In this document: positions 47,201 to 56,429 of the stretch, in pieces | Numbering within the stretch: the first letter of the stretch is position 1 | How the letters are laid out: the number at the start of each line of letters is the position of its first letter | Assembly (NCBI RefSeq): GCF_900580865.1 | Contig: NZ_UTBZ01000014.1 | Location: forward strand, 1 to 64,000 | Reading direction: 5' to 3' | Length of the DNA stretch: 64,000 nucleotides | Origin: Pseudomonas viridiflava | GTDB lineage: Bacteria > Pseudomonadota > Gammaproteobacteria > Pseudomonadales > Pseudomonadaceae | The notes under the pieces: generated by a model | Told to the model about the DNA's origin: nothing | Database searches by the model: none | Seen by the model: the letters and a program-made list of their open reading frames with translations, nothing else | Made by a program: the position numbers and the translations under genes

Positions 47201-48277
47201 GCCCGGTTCGGCGCGGTTTTGCGCCAGCGCCTGATCGTCCACGCGCATTGCCGGGATACCGGTGCCGCGGGGCGTGCCGGCGACGAACAGTGTGGCTTCG
47301 GCCAGACCGTACGAGGCCATGAAATTGTCTGCACTGAAACCGCACGCGCTGAACTTCTCGGCGAAACGTTCGAGGGTGTCGAGTCGGATCGGCTCGGAGC
47401 CGGAATACGCCACGCGCCAACGGCTCAGATCGAGACGCTCAAGCGCCGATTCGCTGACCCGCTCGCTGCACAAGCGATAGGCGAAGTCCGGCCCGCCGCT
47501 GATGGTGCCGCCGTACTCGCTGATCGCTTCCAGCCAGCGCAATGGTCGGCCGAGGAAATACGCCGGTGACATCAGGATGCACGGCACGCCGCTGAAAATC
47601 GGCTGCAGCAGGCCACCGATCAAACCCATGTCGTGATACAGCGGCAGCCAGCTGACAATGACGTCGTCGGGGTTCACGTCGATGCCGAAGCCATGACGGA
47701 TCAACAGTTCATTGGCGACCAGATTGCCGTGACTGACCTGCACGCCTTTGGGCAGCGCGGTGGAGCCGGAGGTGTATTGCAGGAAGGCGATGTGATCTTG
47801 CGGCAGGTTCGGTTCGACCCAGTTTTCGGCTTGAGCGCTGTCGAGCGTGTCGACGCACAACAGCGGCGGCGCACCATCGATCTGCTGCAGGGCGTCGCGC
47901 AGATCGGCACTGGTCAGCAGCAGGCGCGGTTCGGCGTCGGCAATGATCGACAGCAAACGCTCCTGATGGTGACGACGCGCGGATTCTGGCGGATAGGCCG
48001 GCACTGCGATGACGCCGGCGTACAGGCAACCAAAAAACGCTGCGACATAGTCCGGGCCGCTCGGAAACAGCAGCACCGCGCGGTCTCCGAATCCAGCCTC
48101 GGCTTGCAGCGCAGCGGCAATGGTGCGCGCGCGTTCATCCAGCTCGCGATAACTCAGTACCACAGCCTGCTCTTCGCTTTCGGCAAGAAAACGCAAAGCC
48201 AGTCGATCCGGCGTCAGGGCCGCGCGGCGCTGGAGGGCTTGGACCAGGGTGCTGGGGAGTTCGAACGCGTCGGTCAT
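35279..48277 (-). CDS. pvdL: pyoverdine chromophore peptide synthetase PvdL
   Basis: A 4332-residue non-ribosomal peptide synthetase. Order by core motifs: acyl-AMP ligase (about 1-575), acyl carrier (LGGNS, about 609), condensation (HHIIADG, 804), adenylation 1 (1279), carrier (LGGHS, 1662), condensation (HHIVTEG, 1860), adenylation 2 (2341), carrier (LGGDS, 2734), epimerase (HHLVVDG, 2917; NYLGQFD), condensation (HHILIDA, 3391), adenylation 3 (3879), carrier (4266). There is no thioesterase. This is exactly the PvdL plan: fatty acyl, L-Glu, D-Tyr, L-Dab. The adenylation 3 pocket reads DIWELTADDK, a diaminobutyrate code. RBS AGGAAAC. The chain passes to the next synthetase, encoded elsewhere. 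Confidence 0.97.
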   Translation of the reverse strand: MTDAFELPSTLVQALQRRAALTPDRLALRFLAESEEQAVVLSYRELDERARTIAAALQAEAGFGDRAVLLFPSGPDYVAAFFGCLYAGVIAVPAYPPESARRHHQERLLSIIADAEPRLLLTSADLRDALQQIDGAPPLLCVDTLDSAQAENWVEPNLPQDHIAFLQYTSGSTALPKGVQVSHGNLVANELLIRHGFGIDVNPDDVIVSWLPLYHDMGLIGGLLQPIFSGVPCILMSPAYFLGRPLRWLEAISEYGGTISGGPDFAYRLCSERVSESALERLDLSRWRVAYSGSEPIRLDTLERFAEKFSACGFSADNFMASYGLAEATLFVAGTPRGTGIPAMRVDDQALAQNRAEPGEGSPIMSCGISQPEHAVLIVEPNSLEELADNVVGEVWAAGPSIAHGYWRNPEASAKTFVKHAGRTWLRTGDLGFTRDGELFITGRLKDMLIVRGHNLYPQDIEKTVENEVEVVRKGRVAAFAVSQNGEEGIGIAAEISRSVQKILPPEALIKAIRQAVAEACQEAPSVVVLLNPGALPKTSSGKLQRSACRNRLADGSLDSYAVFPSTTAEAPKSTASASELEALIGKIWAEQLNVKQVNADDHFFLLGGNSIAATQVIARVREELALELNLRLLFEAPTLSAFAAAVAQQQQDGGSAQGAITALSRSEPMPQSLAQNRLWITWQLDPHSSAYNIPGGLRLRGELDEDALRASFQQLIERHESLRTRFFERDGVALQQVDPAAEFNLQLIDISDLPVHEREARALQIREDEARTQFDLEKGPLLWVTLVRLDDEDHQLLVTLHHIIADGWSLNVLIDEFSRLYAAASQGATANLTPLPTQYADYGSWQRQWLAQGEGERQLAYWKAQLGDEHPALEFTTDYPRSAKQIHSAARHTVRLGASLSDAIRHTAQAHQSTPFMLLLSALQSLLHRYSGQRDIRIGVPNANRPRLETQGLIGFFINTQVLRAQIDSRLAFVELLAQTRQAALGAQANQDLPFEQLLEAFPQAREQGLFQVMFNHQQRDLSALKRLPGLLAEELPWHSREAKFDLQLHSEEDRNGRLTLSFDYASELFDATTIERLAEHFSNLLRDVCERPEQAIGDLQLLTVNEHDQQKNWSVAPRTPAQQWLPELLNEQARLTPERTALVWDGGSLDFAELHTQANRLAHYLRDKGVGPDVCVAIAAERSPQLLIGLLAIIKAGGAYVPLDADYPADRLAYMLSDSGVELLLTQTELLGRLPASDGVSVIAMDALHLENWPSQAPGLHLHGDNLAYVIYTSGSTGQPKGVGNTHAALAERLQWMQNAYALNDTDVLMQKAPISFDVSVWECFWPLITGARLLIAAPGEHRDPHRIAQLVQAYGVTTLHFVPPLLSLFIDEPLSAECTSLRRVFSGGEALPAELRNRVLAQLPAVQLHNRYGPTETAINVTHWHCTTADGERSPIGRPLGNVICRVLDADLNPVPAGVPGELCISGSGLARGYLGRPSLTAERFVVDPLGEQGARLYRTGDRARWTSDGVIEYLGRLDQQVKLRGFRVEPEEIEARLLAQDGVAQAVVLVRETAAGAQLIGYFTATDDSSDHDEQITRLKTALAAELPEYMVPAQLMRLDAMPLSPSGKLDRRALPEPQWQVREHVEPVTELQQQIAAIWREVLGLAQIGLRDDFFALGGHSLLATQIISRTRQACDVELPLRALFEHSELADFAEQIRLIQASGRTNKQPPIDKVDRSQAVPLSYSQQRMWFLWQMEPDSPAYNVGGMARLRGVLHVERFEAALQALILRHETLRTTFPSVDGVARQQVHAETGVRMGWKDFSKFAADVREQKVQQFADEEAHLPFDLETGPLLRACLVKTAEQEHYFVLTLHHIVTEGWAMDIFARELSALYEAFVDDRDSPLEPLPVQYLDYSVWQRNWLESGERQRQLDYWTAQLGREHPLLELPGDRPRPPVQSHQGELFRFDLSDDLAARVRAFNAQHGLTLFMTMTAALATLLYRYSGQTDLRIGAPVANRIRPESEGLIGAFLNTQVLRCQLDGMMSVGELFEQVRHTVIEGQSHQDLPFDHLVEALQPPRSAAYNPLFQVMCNVQRWEFQQSRMLAGMTVEYLANDARATKFDLNLEVTDLDHRLGCCLTYSTDLFDEPTIARMAKHWRNLLEALIADPQQRLSELPLLDAPEQQHLLDSLGIEPGEHRLDQCIHHLFAEQALARKDAPALTFAGQTLSYAELDARANRLAWALRERGVGPQVRVGLALERSLEMVIGLLAILKAGGAYVPLDPEYPLDRLHYMIEDSRIGLLLSDRAMFNALGDLPPSVARWCLEDDSAALAAYPASELPFISLPQHQAYLIYTSGSTGKPKGVVVSHGEIAMHCQAVIERFGMRPDDCELHFYSINFDAATERLLVPLLSGAQVVLRAQGQWDAEEICGLIRTHKINVLGFTPSYGSQLAQFLSTQNEILPVRMIITGGEALTGEHLQRIRAAFKPAMFFNAYGPTETVVMPLASLAPEVLEEGAGSVPIGSVIGARVAYILDADLALVPQGATGELFVGGAGLAQAYHDRPGITAERFVADPFATDGGRMYRTGDLVRQRADGLVEYLGRIDHQVKIRGFRIELGEIETRLLDHDSIREAVVLALDAPSGKQLVGYLVTEVAEQSQARQAELRDALKAHLKAQLPDYMVPTHLILLASMPLTANGKLDRRALPAPDPELNRQDYVAPSNELEQTLAQIWCEVLNVEQVGLNDNFFELGGDSILSIQVVSRARQQGIHFSPRDLFQHQTVQTLAAVASRTEQVTAEQGLVSGESRLTPIQHWFFDTDIPERQHWNQALLLEPTTTLEPHRLEQALLAVIEQHDALRLRFTEANGGWQAMHQPVSDAAVLWQVRVTSMDKCEALFADAQRSLDLQNGPLVRALLVDGPEGQQRLFIAIHHLVVDGVSWRVLLDDLQTVYRQLDAEQAVKLPAKTSAFKDWAARLQAYAGSESLREELNWWQTQLAGPSADLPCENPQGGQQNRHAQTVSVRLDAEYTKQLLQQAPSAYRTQVNDLLLTALARVLCRWSGQPSALIQLEGHGRETLFDEIDLTRTVGWFTSAYPLRLTPHNIEEAAGQGASIKAIKEQLRAVPHKGLGYGVLRYLADDLSQRSMAALPQAPVTFNYLGQFDQSFGSDALFRPLDEPVGAAHDPQAPLPNELSIDSQVYGGELLLRWTFSAERYDTQTINDLADAYLGELQSLIAHCLQDEAGGLTPSDFPLAKLTQAQLDALPVPAAHIEDVYPLTPMQEGMLLHTLLEPGTGLYYMQDRYRINSELDPERFAQAWQAVIARHEALRASFCWNVGEDMLQVIHTPGRTPIEYLDWSVIAEIEQEPKLQALLKSEREAGFDLLNQAPFHLRLIKVGAARYWFMMSNHHILIDAWCRSLLMNDFFEIYTALGEGRDAQLSAPPRYRDYIGWLQRQSLAEARQWWQHNLQGFERTTPIPSDRPFLREHAGESGGMIVGDRYTRLNVEDGARLRELAQAHQLTINTFAQAAWALVLRRLSGDRDVLFGVTVAGRPVDMPEMQRTVGLFINSIALRVKMPEDDQRSSVRQWLSALLDSNMQLREYEYLPLVNIQEQSELPKGQPLFDSLFVFENAPVEVSVLDRAQSLNATSDSGRTHTNFPLTAVCYPGDDLGLHLSYDQRYFDESTIERMLGEFKRLLLALVDGFHGDMADLPLLGVDEQDFLLHGCNQSAHDYPLEQSYVALFEAQVAAHPQRVAATCLDQQQSYAELNHNANRLGHALVAAGVQMDQPVALLAERNLDLLGMIIGSFKAGAGYLPLDPGLPSQRLQRIIELSRTPVLVCSKACFEQAQTLLDEFSCANRPRLLVWEELQAAATSAHNPGIYSGPDNLAYVIYTSGSTGLPKGVMVEQRGMLNNQLSKVPYLNLSDADVIAQTASQSFDISVWQFLAAPLFGARVDIVPNTIAHDPQGLLVHVQAQGITVLESVPSLIQGMLASDRLSLDGLRWMLPTGEAMPPELAHQWLLRYPDIGLVNAYGPAECSDDVAFFRVDMASTRGSYLPIGTPTDNNLLYLVDGALDLVPLGAVGELCVAGTGVGRGYVSDPLRTAPVFVPNPFGAPGERLYRTGDLARRRSDGVLEYVGRVDHQVKIRGYRIELGEIEARLHEQPEVRDGAVGVQEGLNGKHLVGYLVAADSALNPSERLERIKQRLRAELPEYMVPLHWLWLEQMPLNANGKLDRKALPALEIGQLQSQDYLAPRNDLEQTLVDIWAEVLKVEQVGVRDNFFELGGHSLLATQIASRVQKTLQRDVPLRAMFECSTVEELAEYIDGLAASDITEEKVDRLNDLMAELEGL

Positions 48278-48429
48278 GAGGTTTCCTGCCTGAATTCGGC
48301 TTGCTAGTGGAATCGGGTTGCTGCGTCACACCCCTCGAAGGGCATGCAGGGCGCGGTCTGTGCCGACCGCGCAAGGCATCGGAATGCTGTCTGGCCGGGG
48401 ATGTGCACCCGGAACCATTCACCAATGAG

Positions 48430-48454
48430 AACGGATGACGTCTTGAAATAATTA
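48430..48454 (-). promoter_or_regulatory. PvdS box of pvdL (variant -35)
   Basis: On the minus strand GACTAATT (TAATT at 48450-48454), 16 bases, then CGTT (48430-48433). Spacing is right for PvdS, but the -35 differs from TAAAT in one base. No better match lies in the region. Confidence 0.6.
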
Positions 48455-48547
48455 GTCGGCAGGCTGGATAGCCAATGGGGCTGGGGTGTGGCGGCGTGTC
48501 GCAGTTCTCAGAATGCACCGTTGTGGATCATTAGTTCTCTTTCTCAA

Positions 48548-48576
48548 TTGACAATCATTATCATTCAACATAATTT
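48548..48576 (+). promoter_or_regulatory. pvdS promoter with overlapping Fur box
   Basis: TTGACA (48548-48553) with a 17-base spacer and TAATTT (48571-48576) form a sigma-70 type promoter. The 19-base stretch TGACAATCATTATCATTCA (48549-48567) overlaps it and resembles the Fur consensus GATAATGATAATCATTATC, so iron-loaded Fur would block transcription. Confidence 0.75.
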
Positions 48577-48648
48577 GTCGCTCGATGTGTAGGACGGCCC
48601 CGTCCCCCCAGGCGTCCCACTAACCTATTTGGCAGCAAGGTGATTTCC

Positions 48649-49203
48649 ATGACGGAACAAGTATCCACAAGCAGGTGCGATTCACCGCTACTTCAGGCAT
48701 TCGTCGACAATCGACTGATTCTGGTCAAAATTGCAGCCCGTATTACCGGCTGCCGGTCACGTGCCGAAGATGTGGTGCAGGATGCGTTTTTCCGACTGCA
48801 ATCGGCGCCACCGATCACGTCGTCGATCAAGGCTCAATTGAGCTATCTGTTCCAGATCGTGCGCAACCTCGCCATCGATCACTACCGCAAACAGGCGCTG
48901 GAACAGAAGTACTCCGGCCCTGAAGAGGAAGGGCTGAACGTGGTCATTCAGGGTGCTTCGCCGGAAACCTCGCACATCAACTTCTCGACCCTTGAACACA
49001 TCGCCGATGCACTGACCGAGCTGCCCAGCCGCACTCGCTACGCGTTCGAGATGTACCGCCTGCACGGCGTACCGCAAAAGGACATCGCCAAGGAACTCGG
49101 CGTTTCGCCGACCCTGGTCAACTTCATGATTCGTGATGCGCTGGTGCACTGCCGCAAGGTGTCGGGCAGTCGTCGCGATGTGGTGATTGCCGGTCGTCGT
49201 TAA
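48649..49203 (+). CDS. pvdS: iron-starvation ECF sigma factor PvdS
   Basis: A 184-residue ECF sigma factor, closely similar to P. aeruginosa PvdS over its length. Region 2 contains RAEDVVQDAFFRLQSAP and SYLFQIVRNLAIDHYRKQAL; region 4 contains HGVPQKDIAKELGVSPTLVN. It directs RNA polymerase to iron-starvation boxes of pyoverdine genes, of which four lie in this window. A Fur box covers its promoter. ATG 48649 with AAGG 8 bases upstream gives the usual N terminus (MTEQVSTSRCD); a GTG nine bases earlier is less likely. Confidence 0.97.
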   Translation: MTEQVSTSRCDSPLLQAFVDNRLILVKIAARITGCRSRAEDVVQDAFFRLQSAPPITSSIKAQLSYLFQIVRNLAIDHYRKQALEQKYSGPEEEGLNVVIQGASPETSHINFSTLEHIADALTELPSRTRYAFEMYRLHGVPQKDIAKELGVSPTLVNFMIRDALVHCRKVSGSRRDVVIAGRR

Positions 49204-49221
49204 GACCGCGTCGCCAGTTAA

Positions 49222-49297
49222 AAAAGATCGCAGCCTTCGGCAGCTCCTACATGGAAATGCATTCCTCTGTAGGAGCTGCCGAAGGCTGCGATCTTTT
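49222..49297. repeat. REPIN-like palindrome / shared terminator between pvdS and pvdY
   Basis: Perfect 30-base inverted arms (49222-49251 and 49268-49297), core GCAGCCTTCGGCAGCTCC and complement, around a 16-base loop. The outer ends are A-rich on the left and T-rich on the right (GATCTTTT), so it could end transcription of both convergent genes. Confidence 0.85.
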
Positions 49298-49311
49298 GCT
49301 TTTAAATCACC

Positions 49312-50325
49312 TCAGGCCAGCTTGCACCGATCAAAAAACCGCTCACGCCCCAGAATCATCAGCGCCGCGCGCTTGTGCGGGAAATCGAATTCCTTCTCGC
49401 AGTGGAAACACTGATTCTGCATATGGCCGATCATCTTCGCGTTGTCGGCGCGCGGTTCGGCGACCACGCGTTGCGTGCGCGGATCATCCAGAAACAGGTA
49501 ATGCACCAACGCCGATAACCAGCTCGCCACTTTGTGCGGGCCGCGGTGATCTTCTTCGCCCACGAGCATGTGAATGCCGCGATCGTAATTGTCGGCGTCG
49601 TAAAACGGCGCGATTCGATCTTCCTTGGCCCAGTAGGCTTCGAAATAGGCAAACGGCTGATCATCGAAACAACCAATCAACGTCAGCGTGTGCGGATCGG
49701 CATCGAGTTTGCTCAGGTATTCGCGGTGCTTCTCGAGACTGCCCTCTTCCTGCCAGAAACTGGCAACGCGCGGGCTGTTCTGCCAGCGGTTGAAGCGCGG
49801 CAGGTCTTCTTCGATCTCGACCGTGCGCAGGGAAATCCACGCACCAAGACGCGCATCGAAACGCCGATACACTTCACCGCGCGGCTTCACCCGGCGCAGC
49901 GGATGACGCTTGCCCTGGCTGATGACCATTTGCTGCGGATAGCTGCCGGTCAACGAAGTGCCGAGCCACGGTTGCGGCAACTGCCAGAACAACGTGCGCT
50001 CGCAGCGATATTCGCCAGCCACTTCAGTGCTCACCAGCAAGCCACTGAGCAGAGCTTCGGTCGGTGGCTGATCCAGTTGCCAAGTCAGTTGCTGACACGC
50101 CGGATCCCGCGCGAACAGCCAGTAACAGGCCGCCCACAGCGCCTGCCCGGGCGGCAACGCGAAGCGCTCATCGAGCTGGATCGGCCCCTTCGCCTCCCGA
50201 TCAAGGCGCAAGCGGATCAGCGGTTGCCCGTCCAGGCTCAGGCTCAGACGGCTTTCGGTTGCATCAGCGATCAGTTGACTGCCCGAAGGCAAGGCCAGGG
50301 CAGTCAGGTCATTCAGATTGGACAT
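49312..50325 (-). CDS. pvdY: pyoverdine-locus GNAT acetyltransferase PvdY (hydroxyornithine acetylase)
   Basis: A 337-residue protein of the IucB/RhbD/MbtK siderophore acyltransferase family. The N-terminal half is divergent; the C-terminal GNAT domain holds the family segments FNRWQNSPRVASFW, FYDADNYDRGIHMLVG and EPRADNAKMIGHMQNQCFHC. The family acylates N-hydroxylated lysine or ornithine, so the pyoverdine of this strain probably contains N5-acetyl-N5-hydroxyornithine. An exact PvdS box sits 41-64 bp upstream. It is convergent with pvdS, as in other P. fluorescens-group genomes. Confidence 0.85.
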   Translation of the reverse strand: MSNLNDLTALALPSGSQLIADATESRLSLSLDGQPLIRLRLDREAKGPIQLDERFALPPGQALWAACYWLFARDPACQQLTWQLDQPPTEALLSGLLVSTEVAGEYRCERTLFWQLPQPWLGTSLTGSYPQQMVISQGKRHPLRRVKPRGEVYRRFDARLGAWISLRTVEIEEDLPRFNRWQNSPRVASFWQEEGSLEKHREYLSKLDADPHTLTLIGCFDDQPFAYFEAYWAKEDRIAPFYDADNYDRGIHMLVGEEDHRGPHKVASWLSALVHYLFLDDPRTQRVVAEPRADNAKMIGHMQNQCFHCEKEFDFPHKRAALMILGRERFFDRCKLA

Positions 50326-50365
50326 GGGTCGGGCTCACGATAATCGTCGACAGTTCAACGATGTG

Positions 50366-50389
50366 ACGTGAGCCGGGAAAGGAAATTTA
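50366..50389 (-). promoter_or_regulatory. PvdS box of pvdY
   Basis: On the minus strand GCCTAAAT (TAAAT at 50385-50389), 16 bases, then CGT (50366-50368). It is an exact consensus match, 41 bp before the pvdY start codon. Confidence 0.85.
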
Positions 50390-50412
50390 GGCCCCGAAGG
50401 AAAATCGCTGCA

Positions 50413-51210
50413 TCAATGACCGGGCACCGGTACCACGGCGATCTTGTACGGATCGAAGATCTTCAGCATTTCGCCATTGTTGCGCAGCCCCTGAAGCAAC
50501 TTGGCAAATGCGGCGCCGGTGATGGGCGCCGTCGGGCGCAGAATCGCGTAATGGTGATAAACCTGATCGATGCGCTGCGACACCAGCAACTCGTCGCGCA
50601 CCTTCTCGTTTCGCAGCAGGTAATCGCTCAGGTACGAGCGGGTCACCAAGGCAATATCCGCACGCGAGCGCAGCACCATCAGCAGGTTACTGTCGTGGGA
50701 ATAGGTCAGCGTGGCGTTGAAATTCTGTGCGAGAAATTTTGGATCGGCGTTGAAGTTGGCGAATTCGTAGTGATAACCGCTGAACAGCGCCAGACGCTTG
50801 CCGGTCAGGTCGGCAAAATAGCTCTGCTGACGACCGTCTTCGCGTTGCGCGACGAAAATCTCCGCGTCCTCGAGGCCCATATCGACATCCGTGTGGGGAA
50901 TTTCCTTCCAGCCCCAATCGGGATTCTCGAAAATCGCCATGTCGATCCGGCCTTGCTTGAAATCCCCGAAACGCCGGGGTATCGAGGTCGGCACCAGGAC
51001 GAACTGATAGTCGCTTTGCAGGCGATTGAGGGCCTCGACCAGTTGCGGCAAGAGGCCTGTATCGGCACCGTTTTCCGGGCGAATGGTGTAGGGCGGAAAA
51101 TGCGCCGCGCCGACCCGAACCAATTGCGCTGCCTGAGCGGGCAATACCCAGAATGCAGCCAGCGTTGCGAGCATCAACCCCGCAGCCGTCCGAATTGGCA
51201 AAGACTTCAA
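50413..51210 (-). CDS. periplasmic amino-acid-type substrate-binding protein
   Basis: A 265-residue exported protein (signal ends at LPAQA) of the bacterial extracellular solute-binding family 3. VRVGAAHFPPYT at the mature N terminus and LVEALNRLQSDYQF are typical. No ABC permease or ATPase gene is adjacent, so it may be an orphan binding protein or a stand-alone sensor component. It lies upstream of pvdY on the same strand, but the pvdY PvdS box in the gap gives pvdY its own promoter. Confidence 0.78.
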   Translation of the reverse strand: MKSLPIRTAAGLMLATLAAFWVLPAQAAQLVRVGAAHFPPYTIRPENGADTGLLPQLVEALNRLQSDYQFVLVPTSIPRRFGDFKQGRIDMAIFENPDWGWKEIPHTDVDMGLEDAEIFVAQREDGRQQSYFADLTGKRLALFSGYHYEFANFNADPKFLAQNFNATLTYSHDSNLLMVLRSRADIALVTRSYLSDYLLRNEKVRDELLVSQRIDQVYHHYAILRPTAPITGAAFAKLLQGLRNNGEMLKIFDPYKIAVVPVPGH

Positions 51211-51302
51211 AACACCCCACTCCCCGAAAAAATACCGATCAATGCATTCAAGCTAGGCGGTTTCGCCCAGTTAGCCAGTTTCCCGGCCGGATAGAAAGTG
51301 CT

Positions 51303-51926
51303 TCAACGCTCTTCGAGGACCAGAATCAACGCCTCATCGGCCAGCTGATCAAGGCTCAAACTGCCGCCGGCACGGAACCAGGTGGTCGTCCATGACAGTG
51401 CGCCGGTGAGGAAACGTCGAGTAATAAATACATCGCCACGGATAAATCCGGCGTCCTTGGCTTCACCCAGCACTTGCAGCCAGATGTCTTCGTATACATC
51501 GCGCAACGCCAGCACTTTGGCCTGGCCTTCTTCGGACAGCGAGCGCCATTCATAGACCAGAACCGCCATGGCTTCACCGCTGCCGCCCATGATCGACTGC
51601 AATTCGCAGCGGATCAGCGCCAGCACGCGCTCGCGCACATCAGCCGCATCGGCGAGCGCTGCACGCATCAACGCAGTGTTGTAGCGGATGGTTTCCTCCA
51701 TTACCGCGCGGAGGATTTCATCCTTGCTTTTGAAGTGATGAAAAATGCTGCCTGACTGGATGCCGACGGCGCCGGCCAGATCGCGCACCGTGGTGCGTTC
51801 GTAGCCTTTGTTGCGGAACAGGTGAGCCGCCACTTGCAGCAATTTGCCGCGGGCGCTGTCGGGGTCGGTCAACTGGCCTTCGTCGACCAAATCACGCATG
51901 ACCCTCAGGGCTTTTTGCTCGTCCAC
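51303..51926 (-). CDS. atuR: TetR-family repressor AtuR
   Basis: A 207-residue TetR regulator. The helix-turn-helix is [21 protein letters not shown], followed by an all-helical effector domain. It is divergent from atuA with two mirror-image palindromes between them, the arrangement described for the acyclic terpene utilisation cluster of P. aeruginosa, where AtuR represses atuABCDEFGH until a terpene acid CoA intermediate appears. An N-terminal extension of about 25 residues precedes the DNA-binding domain. Confidence 0.88.
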   Translation of the reverse strand: MDEQKALRVMRDLVDEGQLTDPDSARGKLLQVAAHLFRNKGYERTTVRDLAGAVGIQSGSIFHHFKSKDEILRAVMEETIRYNTALMRAALADAADVRERVLALIRCELQSIMGGSGEAMAVLVYEWRSLSEEGQAKVLALRDVYEDIWLQVLGEAKDAGFIRGDVFITRRFLTGALSWTTTWFRAGGSLSLDQLADEALILVLEER

Positions 51927-52003
51927 CCGTTCTCTCCTACAGTCGATCAGTCTGTTGCCCCCTGAAACCGCAGGGTTGCGCGCAATTTAAGCCGCCAGCG
52001 GCA

Positions 52004-52065
52004 ACCAAGCAAGCGCTTGGGCAGAAGATAGTTTCAACTGTTTACAAACCAAGCGCTTGCTTGGT
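52004..52065. promoter_or_regulatory. AtuR operator: paired palindromes
   Basis: ACCAAGCAAGCGCTTGG (52004-52020) and its exact reverse complement CCAAGCGCTTGCTTGGT (52049-52065) lie 28 bp apart between atuR and atuA. Each also contains the internal palindrome CAAGCGCTTG. Two such sites would allow cooperative repression of both promoters. Confidence 0.8.
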
Positions 52066-52111
52066 AGCCTCCAGACACTTCTGTCGCAGGTTGCTGAGTC
52101 GGAGACTGAAA

Positions 52112-53896
52112 ATGCCCACCACCGTTCGCATCGGATGCGCCAGTGCCTTCTGGGGAGATACTTCCACCGCCGCCGCGCAGTTAGTGGAAGGCGGCAAGCT
52201 GGATTATCTGGTCTTCGACTACCTCGCCGAGATCACGATGTCGATCATGGCCGGCGCACGCATGAAGGACCCGCAAGCGGGGTTCGCCGGCGACTTCATC
52301 GAAGTGCTCACGCCCCTGTTGCCGCAGTTGGCCGAGCAGAACATCCGCGTCATCAGCAACGCCGGCGGGGTCAACCCACAAGCCTGTGCCAACGCCCTGC
52401 AAGCGGCATGCGACAAGGCCGGCATCGCGCTGAAAATTGCCGTGTTACTCGGCGATGACCTGCAACCACAATTAAAACAGCTCAGCGGCATCACCGAGAT
52501 GTTCAGTGGCGCCCCGCTACCGCCGATGTGCGTGTCGACCAACGCCTACCTCGGCGCGCCGGGCATTGTCGAAGCCCTGCGCCTGGGCGCCGACATCGTT
52601 ATCACTGGACGGGTGGTCGACAGCGCCGTGGTCAGCGCCGCACTGGTGCATGAATTCGGCTGGTCGTGGCACGATTACGACAAACTCGCCCAGGCCGCGC
52701 TGGCCGGGCATATCATCGAATGCGGCGCGCAGTGCACCGGCGGCAACTTCACCGATTGGCGCGAGGTGCCGGACTACGAGCACATCGGTTTTCCCATCGT
52801 CGAGGTCAGTGCTGACGGCCAATTCATTGTCAGCAAACCCGAAGGCTCTGGCGGCCTGGTTACGCCACTGACCGTCGGCGAGCAGATGCTTTACGAGATC
52901 GGCGATCCGCAGGCCTATCTGTTGCCCGATGTGGTCTGCGATTTCACCCACGTCAAACTCCAGCAGCAAGGCAAAAACGCGGTGCACGTGCACGGCGCCA
53001 AAGGCCTGCCACCCAGTGATAAATACAAGGTCAGCGCCACGTATCCGGACGGTTTTCGCTGCACCGCCAGTTGCCTGATCGCTGGCATCGATGCAGTGGA
53101 AAAAGCGCAGCGCGTCAGTCAGGCGATCATCGCCAAAACCGCAGAGATGTTCAGCCTGCGCGGCTGGGCGCCCTACAGCGAAACCGACATCGAACTCCTC
53201 GGCAGCGAAGCCACCTACGGCCCCCACGGCCAACGTCGCGACAGCCGTGAAGTGGTGATCAAACTCGCCGTGCGCCACCCGAGCAAACAGGCACTGGTGC
53301 TGTTCTCCCGGGAAATCGCCCAGGCCGCCACCGGCATGGCACCGGGCCTCACCGGTATCGTCGGCGGGCGGCCAACGGTGTACCCGGTGATCCGTCTGTT
53401 CTCTTTTCTGATCGAAAAAAACGTCTGCACCTTACAGATTGATCTGGCGGGTAAACGTCATCCTTGCGCCCTGCCCTCATTGGCAGCGCTCGACAGCGAA
53501 GATTTGCCGATTGCCCAGCAACCGCCCAAACCTCAGGGCCGCGCCGATGCCAGTGTGGCGTTGGTGAAACTGGCCGTGGCGCGCTCCGGCGACAAAGGCA
53601 ATCACAGCAACATCGGCGTCATGCCGCGCCAACCCGAATACCTGCCGTGGATCGCTGAAGCGCTGACCCCGGCCGTCATCGTCGACTGGATGAGTCATGT
53701 GCTCGACCCGATCCACGGCCGGGTCGAACGCTGGTATCTGCCCGGCACCCACAGCCTGAATTTTCTCTTGGAAAACGCTCTTGGCGGTGGTGGCGTGGCC
53801 AGTCTGCGCATCGACCCGCAAGGCAAAGCCTTCGCCCAGCAACTGTTGGAAATCCAGATCCCGGTGCCGCAGAGCATCGCCGAACAGCTCGACTAG
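52112..53896 (+). CDS. atuA: acyclic terpene utilisation protein AtuA
   Basis: A 594-residue protein of the DUF1446/AtuA family. [16 protein letters not shown] begins it, followed by [19 protein letters not shown] and a long conserved region ([14 protein letters not shown]). It is essential for growth on citronellol and geraniol in P. aeruginosa, but its reaction is not established. A smaller C-terminal domain ([20 protein letters not shown]) is typical of the family. The start at 52112 follows GGAGACTGAA; the frame upstream runs through the operator. Confidence 0.9.
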   Translation: MPTTVRIGCASAFWGDTSTAAAQLVEGGKLDYLVFDYLAEITMSIMAGARMKDPQAGFAGDFIEVLTPLLPQLAEQNIRVISNAGGVNPQACANALQAACDKAGIALKIAVLLGDDLQPQLKQLSGITEMFSGAPLPPMCVSTNAYLGAPGIVEALRLGADIVITGRVVDSAVVSAALVHEFGWSWHDYDKLAQAALAGHIIECGAQCTGGNFTDWREVPDYEHIGFPIVEVSADGQFIVSKPEGSGGLVTPLTVGEQMLYEIGDPQAYLLPDVVCDFTHVKLQQQGKNAVHVHGAKGLPPSDKYKVSATYPDGFRCTASCLIAGIDAVEKAQRVSQAIIAKTAEMFSLRGWAPYSETDIELLGSEATYGPHGQRRDSREVVIKLAVRHPSKQALVLFSREIAQAATGMAPGLTGIVGGRPTVYPVIRLFSFLIEKNVCTLQIDLAGKRHPCALPSLAALDSEDLPIAQQPPKPQGRADASVALVKLAVARSGDKGNHSNIGVMPRQPEYLPWIAEALTPAVIVDWMSHVLDPIHGRVERWYLPGTHSLNFLLENALGGGGVASLRIDPQGKAFAQQLLEIQIPVPQSIAEQLD

Positions 53897-53908
53897 AGGA
53901 TGGTTTGC

Positions 53909-54778
53909 ATGGCTTACGCGTCGATTTTCAACGCCGATCTGTTCAGCGGTCAGACCATCATCGTTACTGGCGGCGGCAGCGGCATCGGTCGCTGCACCGC
54001 GCATGAGCTGGCAGCGCTCGGTGCCAATGTGCTGCTGGTGGGGCGCAAACCGGAGAAACTGCAAAAGGTCGCCGCGGAAATTGCCGAGGACGGTGGCCAC
54101 GCGCACTGGCAGGCCTGCGATATCCGCGATGAAGAAGCGGTGAAACAACTGGTCAAGGAGCTGATCGCCGAGCATGGGCCGATCCATGGTCTGGTCAACA
54201 ATGCCGGCGGTCAGTACCCGTCGCCCTTGGCCTCGATCAATCAGAAAGGTTTCGAAACCGTACTGCGCACCAATCTGGTCGGCGGATTTCTGATGGCGCG
54301 GGAAGTGTTCAACCAGTCGATGAGCAAACACGGCGGCAACATCGTCAATATGCTCGCCGACATGTGGGGCGGCATGCCCGGCATGGGTCATTCCGGGGCG
54401 GCGCGTTCGGGCATGGACAACTTCACCAAAACTGCCGCGTTCGAATGGGGTTATGCCGGCGTACGGGTCAACGCGGTGGCGCCGGGCTGGATTGCCTCCA
54501 GCGGCATGGACACTTACGAAGGCGCGTTCAAAGCGGTGATTCCCACCCTGCGTGAACATGTGCCGCTCAAGCGTATTGGCACCGAATCGGAAGTCAGTGC
54601 GGCGATCGTGTTTCTGCTCAGCCCGGCAGCTGCATTCATCAGCGGCAGCACGCTGAAAATCGATGGCGCGGCCAGCCTCGGCAGCCGTGCATGGCCGTTG
54701 CACAAAGCGACGCACAGTGAGTCATTCAACGGCTTTCACCGGGCGTACTTGCCAGATGTGCTCAAGGACAAGGAGTAA
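53909..54778 (+). CDS. atuB: SDR-family dehydrogenase AtuB
   Basis: A 289-residue short-chain dehydrogenase. The NAD(P) loop is VTGGGSGIGR, and NNAGG and the C-terminal PGWIASSGMD are conserved. At the YxxxK position the sequence is HSGAARSGMDNFTK, so the usual Tyr and Lys are absent, as in 2,4-dienoyl-CoA reductase-like members. Its step in terpenoyl-CoA breakdown is not settled. RBS AGAGGA 8 bases before ATG 53909; 12 bp after atuA and 3 bp before atuC, so the genes are in one operon. Confidence 0.85.
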   Translation: MAYASIFNADLFSGQTIIVTGGGSGIGRCTAHELAALGANVLLVGRKPEKLQKVAAEIAEDGGHAHWQACDIRDEEAVKQLVKELIAEHGPIHGLVNNAGGQYPSPLASINQKGFETVLRTNLVGGFLMAREVFNQSMSKHGGNIVNMLADMWGGMPGMGHSGAARSGMDNFTKTAAFEWGYAGVRVNAVAPGWIASSGMDTYEGAFKAVIPTLREHVPLKRIGTESEVSAAIVFLLSPAAAFISGSTLKIDGAASLGSRAWPLHKATHSESFNGFHRAYLPDVLKDKE

Positions 54779-54781
54779 GCC

Positions 54782-56398
54782 ATGCCGCAGATCCAGTCCC
54801 TACTCGATCCGCACAGCGAAGCGTTCGCCCGCAATCGTGCGGCGATGCTCACGGCCATCGAGCAAGTCCGGCAACTCGAACAGAACCTGCTGAACAAGGC
54901 TGCCGAAGCCAAAGCGAAATTCGACAAGCGCGGACAATTGCTGCCGCGCGAACGCCTGAACCTGTTGCTCGATCCCGGTGCGCCGTTCCTCGAACTGGCC
55001 AGCCTCGCCGGCTACAAGTTGCATGACGACAAGGACGGCAGCTCGGCCGGTGGCGGGCTGATCGCCGGTATCGGTTACGTCTGCGGCATCCGCGCGATGA
55101 TCGTGGCGAACAACAGCGCGATCAAGGGCGGCACCATCTCGCCAAGCGGTTTGAAAAAATCCCTGCGCCTGCAACAGATCGCTCAGGAAAACAAACTCCC
55201 GGTAATTACCCTTGCCGAGAGCGGCGGCGCCAACCTCAATTACGCCGCCGAAATTTTCGTCGAAGGCGCGCGCAGTTTTGCCAATCAGGCGCGGATGTCG
55301 GCAATGGGTTTGCCGCAGATCACCGTGGTGCACGGCTCAGCCACGGCGGGCGGCGCTTATCAGCCGGGACTGTCGGATTACGTGGTGGTCGTGCGTGGCA
55401 AGGCCAAGCTGTTTCTCGCCGGGCCGCCGCTGCTGAAAGCGGCCACCGGCGAAGTCGCCACCGATGAAGAACTGGGCGGTGCCGAGATGCACGCACAGGT
55501 TGCCGGGACCGCTGAATACCTCGCTGAAAACGATGCCGATGGCGTGCGTCAGGTCCGTGAAATCCTGCGCATGCTGCCGTGGAACGAACAACTGCCATGG
55601 CTGCCGGAGCCGCAATACAAAGAACCGCTCTACCCCATCGAAGAACTGCTCGGCTTGATTCCCGACGATCCGAAAAAACCTTACGACGTGCGCGAAATCA
55701 TCGCGCGCATTGCCGACGAGTCTTGCTTCGTCGAATTCAAAGGCGAGTTCGATCAGCAAACCATTTGCGGCCAATTGAAGATTCATGGCCGCGCCTGCGG
55801 TTTTATCGGCAACAACGGCCCGATTACCCCGAACGGTGCAAGCAAAGCGGCGCAGTTCATCCAGTTGTGCGACCAGAGCCAGACCCCGCTGCTGTTTTTC
55901 CACAACACCACCGGTTTTATGGTCGGCACCGAATCGGAACAGCAAGGCGTGATCAAACACGGCTCGAAACTGATTCAAGCGGTGGCCAATGCGCGAGTGC
56001 CTAAACTGACGATTGTCGTCGGCGGCTCCTACGGGGCTGGCAACTATGCGATGTGCGGGCGGGGTCTCGATCCGCGCTTCATTTTCGCCTGGCCGAACAG
56101 CCGTACCGCAGTGATGGGCGGCGCGCAGGCCGGCAAGGTGCTGCGCATCGTCACCGAAGCCAAGCAGCTCAAAGATGGTTTGACCCCGGATCCGAAAATG
56201 CTCGACATGCTCGAACAGGTCACCGCGCAGAAACTCGACAGCCAGTCCACCGCGCTTTACGGCAGCGCCAACCTGTGGGACGACGGACTGATTGACCCGC
56301 GTGACACGCGCACCCTGCTCGGCTATTTGCTCGATATCTGCCACGAAGCCGACATTCGCACATTGCAACCCAACAGCTTCGGCGTCAGCCGGTTCTGA
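54782..56398 (+). CDS. atuC: geranyl-CoA carboxylase beta subunit AtuC
   Basis: A 538-residue carboxyltransferase subunit of the acyl-CoA carboxylase family. The oxyanion segments GSATAGGAYQPGLSDY (N half) and GGSYGAGNYAMCGR (C half) are in place. Methylcrotonyl-CoA carboxylases usually read AYVPAMSDE at the first of these, so the substituted residues fit the wider geranyl pocket. It transfers carboxyl from the biotin of AtuF to cis-geranyl-CoA. It lies third in the operon, ahead of atuD. Confidence 0.92.
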   Translation: MPQIQSLLDPHSEAFARNRAAMLTAIEQVRQLEQNLLNKAAEAKAKFDKRGQLLPRERLNLLLDPGAPFLELASLAGYKLHDDKDGSSAGGGLIAGIGYVCGIRAMIVANNSAIKGGTISPSGLKKSLRLQQIAQENKLPVITLAESGGANLNYAAEIFVEGARSFANQARMSAMGLPQITVVHGSATAGGAYQPGLSDYVVVVRGKAKLFLAGPPLLKAATGEVATDEELGGAEMHAQVAGTAEYLAENDADGVRQVREILRMLPWNEQLPWLPEPQYKEPLYPIEELLGLIPDDPKKPYDVREIIARIADESCFVEFKGEFDQQTICGQLKIHGRACGFIGNNGPITPNGASKAAQFIQLCDQSQTPLLFFHNTTGFMVGTESEQQGVIKHGSKLIQAVANARVPKLTIVVGGSYGAGNYAMCGRGLDPRFIFAWPNSRTAVMGGAQAGKVLRIVTEAKQLKDGLTPDPKMLDMLEQVTAQKLDSQSTALYGSANLWDDGLIDPRDTRTLLGYLLDICHEADIRTLQPNSFGVSRF

Positions 56399-56429
56399 CC
56401 GCCACGGATCCTACGGAGAACAATAAAAA

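Larger units (their letters stand above)
48278..48648. other. pvdL-pvdS divergent intergenic region
   Basis: This 371-bp region separates pvdL (left) from pvdS (right). It holds a PvdS box for pvdL at 48430-48454, leaving a 5' leader of roughly 145 bases, and the Fur-controlled pvdS promoter near 48548. I see no gene in it. Confidence 0.7.
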
